NCBI GenBank assembly: GCA_020025675.1
Contig: JAHHRS010000040.1
Location: 1 to 19,643, forward strand
Source: Oscillospiraceae bacterium
GTDB lineage: Bacteria > Bacillota > Clostridia > Oscillospirales > Oscillospiraceae
Direction of reading: 5' to 3'
DNA length: 19,643 nt
The first letter of the stretch is position 1. The number at the start of each line of letters is the position of its first letter. Made by a program: the position numbers and the translations under genes. The notes below the pieces were generated by a model that made no database searches, was not told the DNA's origin, and worked only from the letters and a program-made list of their open reading frames with translations. Below are positions 14,719 through 19,643 of this stretch, in pieces.

Positions 14719-15972
14719 ATGAAAAAAAGAAAAATAAAAAGAGTAATTGGTATTTTAATGACTCTGGTCATGGTTTTCACCATGCTTCCCACGTCGGCTT
14801 TTGCTGTGACTCAGAGCGAAATAGACCAACTCAAAAAGGAGAGAGATAAAATCTCCTCCAACCGACAGGAAAAACAGGCAGTTGTTGATTCTCTTGAAAG
14901 CGAACATGCCAGCATCCTTGAAAGAAAGCTTGCAATGGATGAGCGAAACATGTATACCATCGAACAGATGGAGCTGAACGCAGAAGAGATAGCACTTTAT
15001 GACGAAATGATTGCCACTGAGGGCGAAAAACTGGAAGAGGCCCTTAAGCTTGAAAATGAACAGCTTGAGCGTTATCGGGAGCGTGTAAGAGCTATGGAGG
15101 AAAACGGTAACTACGGATTCCTTGCTCTTGTTCTTAATGCCACAAGTCTGGGCGAACTTTTAACAGTTGTTGACGATATCGGCGAGATAATGGAAAGCGA
15201 CAGACAGCTGGAAGATGAGTACATAGCGGCCAGAGAAAATACAGAAGCTGTTAAACAGGCGTATGAAGAATACAAGGCTGAAGTCGAGGAAAAACAGGCT
15301 ACACTGCGTGAAGAGCAGGTGCAGCTTGAAAAGGATATCCAAGAGGCTACCAATGTAATGCTTGAACTGGAGGGTGACATCGAGAACCGCCAGGAAGAGA
15401 TAGATGCTATAATTGCAGCGGAAGACGCTGCTAATGCGGAAATTGACGCTCTCGTAGCAGAACTTCAGCGTCAACGTGAAGAAGAGGAACGCAGACGCCG
15501 GGAAGAAGCTGCCGCTAACGGCGGCGGGGGCGGCGGAGGCGGCAGTACCGGCGGTGGAGGCGGCGGAACATCCATTAATCCCACAGGCAGTTTTATCTGG
15601 CCTACCACTACTACTGTTATTACAAGTCCGTATGGTCCCCGCACACATCCTGTAACAGGTCAGGTCGGAAAAATGCATTCGGGCCTTGATATTGGAGCAG
15701 GAGAAGGGGAACCTATATATGCAGCTGACAGCGGAAGCATAGTTAAGGCCGGTGTAAATGGCGGATACGGCAACTGCGTAATGATAGACCACGGCAATGG
15801 TTATATTACCCTTTACGGCCATATGTCTTCAATAGCTGTGGGATATGGACAGTCAGTAAATCAGGGTGATGTTATAGGTTATGTTGGTTCTACCGGCTTG
15901 GTTAGCGGACCTCACCTTCACTTTGAAGTGAGACAAAACGGCGGTACAGTCGATCCGATGTCATTCTTCTAA
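14719..15972 (+). CDS. Secreted coiled-coil M23 endopeptidase (EnvC/PcsB-like), copy 2
   Basis: 417 aa. Signal peptide 1-29 (ends SAFA), coiled coil about 31-265, a nearly pure glycine linker (268-283), then an M23 domain (290-417) with H320 and D324 (HSGLD), H368 (YGHM) and H399/H401 (HLHFE) intact. It is clearly paralogous to the gene before it: both contain RVRAMEENG, IMESDR and EKQA-L-EEQV at matching places, with divergent linkers. The gap is 26 bases. Ribosome site AGGA lies about 9 bases upstream. Two active hydrolases in tandem could serve different FtsX states or different cross-links; this is inference. Confidence 0.88.
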   Translation: MKKRKIKRVIGILMTLVMVFTMLPTSAFAVTQSEIDQLKKERDKISSNRQEKQAVVDSLESEHASILERKLAMDERNMYTIEQMELNAEEIALYDEMIATEGEKLEEALKLENEQLERYRERVRAMEENGNYGFLALVLNATSLGELLTVVDDIGEIMESDRQLEDEYIAARENTEAVKQAYEEYKAEVEEKQATLREEQVQLEKDIQEATNVMLELEGDIENRQEEIDAIIAAEDAANAEIDALVAELQRQREEEERRRREEAAANGGGGGGGGSTGGGGGGTSINPTGSFIWPTTTTVITSPYGPRTHPVTGQVGKMHSGLDIGAGEGEPIYAADSGSIVKAGVNGGYGNCVMIDHGNGYITLYGHMSSIAVGYGQSVNQGDVIGYVGSTGLVSGPHLHFEVRQNGGTVDPMSFF

Positions 15973-16014
15973 AAAGAATGTTAAACAGAAATAAAATTCA
16001 TTTCATCTGAAGTA

Positions 16015-16060
16015 ATGGCCCAATGCCGGACAGTCAATAAAGACTGCCCGGCTCAGCCAT
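16015..16060 (+). promoter_or_regulatory. Three-segment hairpin in the leader of the S41 gene
   Basis: ATGGC/GCCAT (16015-16019, 16056-16060), GCCGG/CCGGC (16025-16029, 16048-16052) and CAGTC/GACTG (16031-16035, 16042-16046) stack into one long hairpin with loop AATAAA. No T run follows; AAGGAGG of the next gene begins about 7 bases later. It could be a partial terminator, a processing site or a translation control element. Confidence 0.6.
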
Positions 16061-16078
16061 GCTATAAGGAGGAATAAT

Positions 16079-17329
16079 ATGGGGAATTTTTTCAGAAGAT
16101 TTATGGCAAATGTTGTAAATTTCTTCTCAGCCATTTTTAATATTAACTTTAAATTGAAATTTGTACTGCCATTATGTCTGCTTCTTGGCTTCGGTACTTA
16201 TGCCTTCACTTATAAATCAATGCTTAACAAGGTTGGCGGTAAAGAAGACTTTGAAGAAGCTATGCGCTATATAGAAATAAAGGATATAGTGGAAGAGAAT
16301 TATATAGATCATGTGGACAGAAAGTCCATGGGTAATGCAGCTGCTGCAGCCATGATATCAGGCCTCGGCGATCAGTGGAGCAAATTCATGTCTGAGGCTG
16401 ATTACAGAACCTTCAATTTATACTCAACCAATGACTACGCTGATATCGGAATGTCACTTATGAGAGATGAAAACACCGGCGGTTATCAGGTAATGTCGGT
16501 TGATGCCGAAAGCCCTGCCGCTAAAAACGGACTTCAGGTGGGGGCTGTTATAACTGCCGTAGATGATGAAAAACTCAGCTACTATACAGCAGATGAAGTG
16601 AGAACTCTTATTAGGTCCAAGATGGACGGAAAGTTTGTTCTTGAAATTTCCAACGGCTCATATTTTGTTGAAGTGGACTGCACCGGAATGGTGCAAAACC
16701 ATGTTAAGTCAAGACTTGAAAAGACGGGTGCCGGATATGTTCAGATAAAGGATTTTGAAGCCGGCAGTGGAAAAGCTGCAGTTACAGCCATTGAGGAGCT
16801 TCTGAGTCAGGGAGCCAGCGCATTGGTAATTGACTTACGAAGAAATCCGGGAGGTTTAACAGAAGAGCTGGCTGTATTTTTAGATTATCTGCTGCCTAAA
16901 GGCAGACTGTTTTCTGAGATTGATAAACAGGGCGATGAACTTGTTACAGAATCAGACGGTATGTGTGTCCAGCTTCCTATGTGCGTTTTAATAAACGGAG
17001 AGACATATAAAGAGGCGGAGCTTTGTGCTGCTGTGCTGAAGGAATATCAGTGGGCCACATTATTGGGTGAAAGTACTACCGGTAATACCCGTACTCAGGA
17101 GACAATAGAACTTCGAGACGGCAGTGCTATAAGGCTGTCCACAAGGAGTTATCTTACTCCAAACGGAAATGATATTTCTCTTCAGGGCGGCGTTGTTCCT
17201 GAAGTAATCCTTCATAATTCAGACCCAAGTACCGTGGGTACAACAGAAGGTACCGCCGGCGGTCAGGACGGTACATCAAGTACCAGTAGTGATGACCAGC
17301 TTATGGCAGCCCTTAAACTTCTCAGTTAA
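16079..17329 (+). CDS. Membrane-anchored S41 (CtpA-like) protein, probably catalytically inactive
   Basis: 416 aa. One N-terminal membrane anchor (about 27-44), a PDZ-like region (about 118-200, IGMSLMRDENTGGYQVMSV...AAKNGLQVGAVITAVDD) and an S41 protease fold (about 215-380, ALVIDLRRNPGGL at 248-260). The active-site strand normally reads N-E-G-S-A-S-A-S-E; here it is N306-GETYKEAE, with Lys311 in the place of the nucleophilic Ser. The general-base Lys, 25 residues later in GKG, is Asn336 (GNT). Gln340 is kept. A Gly/Ser/Thr-rich tail ends the protein. It most likely binds rather than cuts its partner, perhaps one of the neighbouring M23 hydrolases (inference). AAGGAGG precedes the ATG. Confidence 0.82.
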   Translation: MGNFFRRFMANVVNFFSAIFNINFKLKFVLPLCLLLGFGTYAFTYKSMLNKVGGKEDFEEAMRYIEIKDIVEENYIDHVDRKSMGNAAAAAMISGLGDQWSKFMSEADYRTFNLYSTNDYADIGMSLMRDENTGGYQVMSVDAESPAAKNGLQVGAVITAVDDEKLSYYTADEVRTLIRSKMDGKFVLEISNGSYFVEVDCTGMVQNHVKSRLEKTGAGYVQIKDFEAGSGKAAVTAIEELLSQGASALVIDLRRNPGGLTEELAVFLDYLLPKGRLFSEIDKQGDELVTESDGMCVQLPMCVLINGETYKEAELCAAVLKEYQWATLLGESTTGNTRTQETIELRDGSAIRLSTRSYLTPNGNDISLQGGVVPEVILHNSDPSTVGTTEGTAGGQDGTSSTSSDDQLMAALKLLS

Positions 17330-17401
17330 TATCAGAGGATAGCGTCTATTTAATTAAATATTTATTACCATAATCAATACACTTAAAAGGAGAATTGCCT
17401 T

Positions 17402-17890
17402 ATGCCTAATTCCAGCAGATTTAAAATGAGTCAGGAGCGTCTGGACGCACTGAAAGAAGAACTTGAATACCTTGAAACTGTCAAGGAAAAGGAAGTGGCT
17501 GAGCTTATAAAAGAAGCCAGAAGCTTCGGTGACCTGTCTGAAAACAGTGAGTACGATGAAGCTAAGACTGAGCAGGGAAAGCTTTATTCCAAAATAGCAG
17601 AAATAAAGGTTTTGATTGAGAATGCTGAAATTGTTGACAATAACACTTCGGATGTGCCTAAAGACACCGTTACTCTTGGCAGCATTGTAAGGGTTCTTGA
17701 TATTGAAGAGGACGTAGAGGAGTGCTATGAAATAGTCGGTTCTCAGGAGGCAAACCCCAGAGACGGCCGAATTTCTGACGACTCACCTGTAGGTCAGGGA
17801 CTCAATGGCCATAGAGCAGGAGAGGAAGTCGTAATAAATGCCCCTGCCGGTGCATTTAAGTTCAAGATAATTTCTGTTGAGAATAAATAA
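17402..17890 (+). CDS. greA: Transcription elongation factor GreA
   Basis: 162 aa, standard length. The N-terminal coiled coil (about 9-75) carries the acidic tip FGDLSENSEYDEAK (42-55; Asp44 and Glu47) that enters the RNA polymerase secondary channel and stimulates cleavage of backtracked RNA. The C-terminal globular domain holds the GSIVRV, YEIVGS and SPVGQGLNGHRAGEEV motifs. AAGGAGA lies about 9 bases upstream. The 72-base gap before it is AT-rich, with a 14-base palindrome TATTTAATTAAATA at 17347-17360. lysS begins 17 bases after its stop, a common greA-lysS arrangement in Firmicutes. Confidence 0.96.
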   Translation: MPNSSRFKMSQERLDALKEELEYLETVKEKEVAELIKEARSFGDLSENSEYDEAKTEQGKLYSKIAEIKVLIENAEIVDNNTSDVPKDTVTLGSIVRVLDIEEDVEECYEIVGSQEANPRDGRISDDSPVGQGLNGHRAGEEVVINAPAGAFKFKIISVENK

Positions 17891-17907
17891 GCTTTGAGGG
17901 ATATAGA

Positions 17908-19643
17908 ATGAGTGATAATAATAAGTTTAACCCAGAAGAAGGTAAGGAGCTGTCAGAGATTCTTCAAATCCGCCGCGACAAGCTGAAGGAGTTACAGGAT
18001 GCAGGCAGAGATCCGTTTCACCAGACTAAGTTTTTAAGAAGTGCCTGGTCTCAGGAAATTAAGAATGATTATGACGCTTTTGACGGAAAGACCGTGTCAG
18101 TAGCCGGCCGTATCATGTCAAAGCGCGGCATGGGCAAGGCTATTTTTTGCCATATTAAAGATGATAAGGGCCAGATACAGCTTTATATCCGTTCTGATGC
18201 AGTCTCCGAGCAGGAGTTCAAGGATTTCAGAAAATACGATATTGGCGATATTATAGGTGTTACCGGTTATGTGTTTAAAACAAAGACCGAGGAAATTTCA
18301 GTACATGCGGAAAAGGTGACTCTTCTATCCAAGTCTCTCCGTCCGCTGCCTGAAAAATTCCACGGAATGACGAACACTGAACTAAAGTACAGACAGAGAT
18401 ATGTGGATCTTATTGTTAACGACGAGAGCAGAAAAAACTTTGAAATACGTTCAAAATTTATAAGCTATGTCCGCCGCTTCCTTGATAACAGGGGATATAT
18501 GGAAGTGGAGACTCCGGTTCTTAATACCATTTCCGGCGGAGCTACCGCAAGACCGTTTATCACCCACCACAATACTCTTGATATGGACATGTACCTCCGT
18601 ATCGCTACCGAGCTTAACCTGAAACGGCTTATTGTGGGCGGTATTGAGAGAGTGTACGAGATAGGCCGTATTTTCAGAAACGAGGGTATGGATACAAAGC
18701 ATAACCCTGAATTTACCTCAGTTGAGCTTTATGAGTCATATGCTGATTTTAACGATATGATGGATTTGTTTGAGGAGCTGCTTTCCGGTGCTGCCAAGGA
18801 GATACTCGGCACGTACGATGTTGAATGGCAGGGACAGCAGATTTCCCTTGCACCTCCCTTCCGCCGGATGACTATGGCTGAGGCTGTAAAGGAATATCTG
18901 GGTGTTGACTTTATGGCCATAGAGAGCGACGAGGATGCTGTTATGGCTGCAGAGTCTATTGGTATTGAAATGGACAAAAAGGAGAAAACCTGGGGTAATG
19001 CACTTTATGAATGCTTTGACCAGAAGGTAGAGGAGCATCTTACTCAGCCTACGTTTATCACCATGCATCCTGTTGATGTGTCTCCTCTTGCAAAGCGCAG
19101 TGTTAAGGAACCTAGACTTACAGAGCGTTTTGAACTCTTTATTTGCAGCAGTGAGATGGGTAATGCTTTCTCCGAGCTGAACGACCCGATAGATCAGGCC
19201 GGACGTTTCCGTAAACAGGTTGAACTGCGCAAAAATGGAGACGATGAGGCAGGTATGATGGATGAAGACTTCATAAATGCCCTTGAATACGGCATGCCGC
19301 CTACCGGTGGTCTTGGTATCGGTATAGACAGATGCGTTATGCTGTTGACCAATTGCAGCAGCATTAGAGATGTTATCCTCTTCCCCACAATGAAACCAAC
19401 CGCCGAGGAATTGAGCAAGAGGGGCAAGGATATGAGCTTTATGGATACAGTTAAAAAAGCTGTAAAGAACGCTGTAAACGAGGTAAAGGAAGAGATTCAG
19501 GACTTCAAGGAAGACATCATTGAGGAACTCACAGATGACGATGACGACGATGTTGACTTCTCCAAGGTGGAGATTGAACCTCTCTTTACTGATTTCGTCG
19601 ATTTTGACACCTTCGCAAAGTCCGACTTCCGTGCCGTTAAGGT
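17908..19643 (+). CDS. lysS: Lysyl-tRNA synthetase (class II) with C-terminal extension, 3' end outside window
   Basis: Open from the ATG at 17908 to the window edge, 578 codons plus 2 bases, without a stop. The N-terminal OB-fold anticodon domain (VAGRIMSKRGMGKAIF) precedes the class II core: motif 1 (MEVETPVL), motif 2 (ELNLKRLIVGGIERVYEIGRIFRNEG region) and motif 3 (GGLGIGIDRCVML). The catalytic core ends near residue 497 (ILFPTMKP), where most bacterial LysRS stop. Here it continues with a charged helical linker (about 508-541), six aspartates (543-548) and then VDFDTFAKSDFRAVK (564-578). The last segment matches the opening of the EMAPII/Trbp111 tRNA-binding domain found at the MetRS C-terminus. 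GAGGG precedes the start. Confidence 0.93.
   Translation, partial: MSDNNKFNPEEGKELSEILQIRRDKLKELQDAGRDPFHQTKFLRSAWSQEIKNDYDAFDGKTVSVAGRIMSKRGMGKAIFCHIKDDKGQIQLYIRSDAVSEQEFKDFRKYDIGDIIGVTGYVFKTKTEEISVHAEKVTLLSKSLRPLPEKFHGMTNTELKYRQRYVDLIVNDESRKNFEIRSKFISYVRRFLDNRGYMEVETPVLNTISGGATARPFITHHNTLDMDMYLRIATELNLKRLIVGGIERVYEIGRIFRNEGMDTKHNPEFTSVELYESYADFNDMMDLFEELLSGAAKEILGTYDVEWQGQQISLAPPFRRMTMAEAVKEYLGVDFMAIESDEDAVMAAESIGIEMDKKEKTWGNALYECFDQKVEEHLTQPTFITMHPVDVSPLAKRSVKEPRLTERFELFICSSEMGNAFSELNDPIDQAGRFRKQVELRKNGDDEAGMMDEDFINALEYGMPPTGGLGIGIDRCVMLLTNCSSIRDVILFPTMKPTAEELSKRGKDMSFMDTVKKAVKNAVNEVKEEIQDFKEDIIEELTDDDDDDVDFSKVEIEPLFTDFVDFDTFAKSDFRAVK

Noticed and set aside
17347..17360. 14-base palindrome TATTTAATTAAATA before greA
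   Set aside because: Pure A/T palindromes are common in AT-rich spacers and no regulator or promoter fits it.

Overview
The window looks like chromosomal core sequence from a low-to-mid-GC Gram-positive of the class Clostridia, probably Oscillospiraceae/Ruminococcaceae-like. This is judged from protein character and gene content: AGGAGG-type ribosome sites, consensus sigma-A promoters, a DUF4830-type protein, a GGGtGRT-type protein, and FtsEX next to coiled-coil M23 hydrolases. I see no insertion sequence, prophage, CRISPR array, tRNA or rRNA.

Layout. 1-534 has no confident gene. It holds a region with many possible RNA stems and two protein-like frames without clear starts, closed by two adjacent hairpin terminators. 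535-2538 (minus strand) holds an FMN-dependent alpha-hydroxy-acid dehydrogenase-like gene with its own consensus promoter, and upstream of it a PflX-type radical SAM gene. From 2777 the plus strand carries trmL, then lower glycolysis (pgk, tpiA, gpmI), then a tight pair encoding an IscU/NifU-like scaffold and a GGGtGRT protein, ending in a strong terminator at 8713-8749. 8750-9088 is gene-free and rich in inverted repeats. A small membrane-anchored DUF4830-type gene (minus) and an rsuA-like pseudouridine synthase gene (plus) are divergent around 9550-9625.

10548-17329 reads as a cell-envelope module: a CdaR/PucR-type regulator with a good promoter, ftsE and ftsX (overlapping), two tandem secreted coiled-coil M23 endopeptidases, and a membrane-anchored S41 (CtpA-like) protein that lacks both catalytic residues. 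The likely logic, inferred from FtsEX-EnvC and FtsEX-PcsB systems, is that FtsEX activates the M23 hydrolases outside the membrane during division. greA and lysS close the window. lysS runs off the right edge and appears to carry a C-terminal tRNA-binding domain of the kind usually found on MetRS.

The observations most worth following are the LysRS fusion, the S41 pseudoprotease, the paired M23 enzymes beside ftsEX, the scaffold/GGGtGRT pair and the unassigned 1-436 region.
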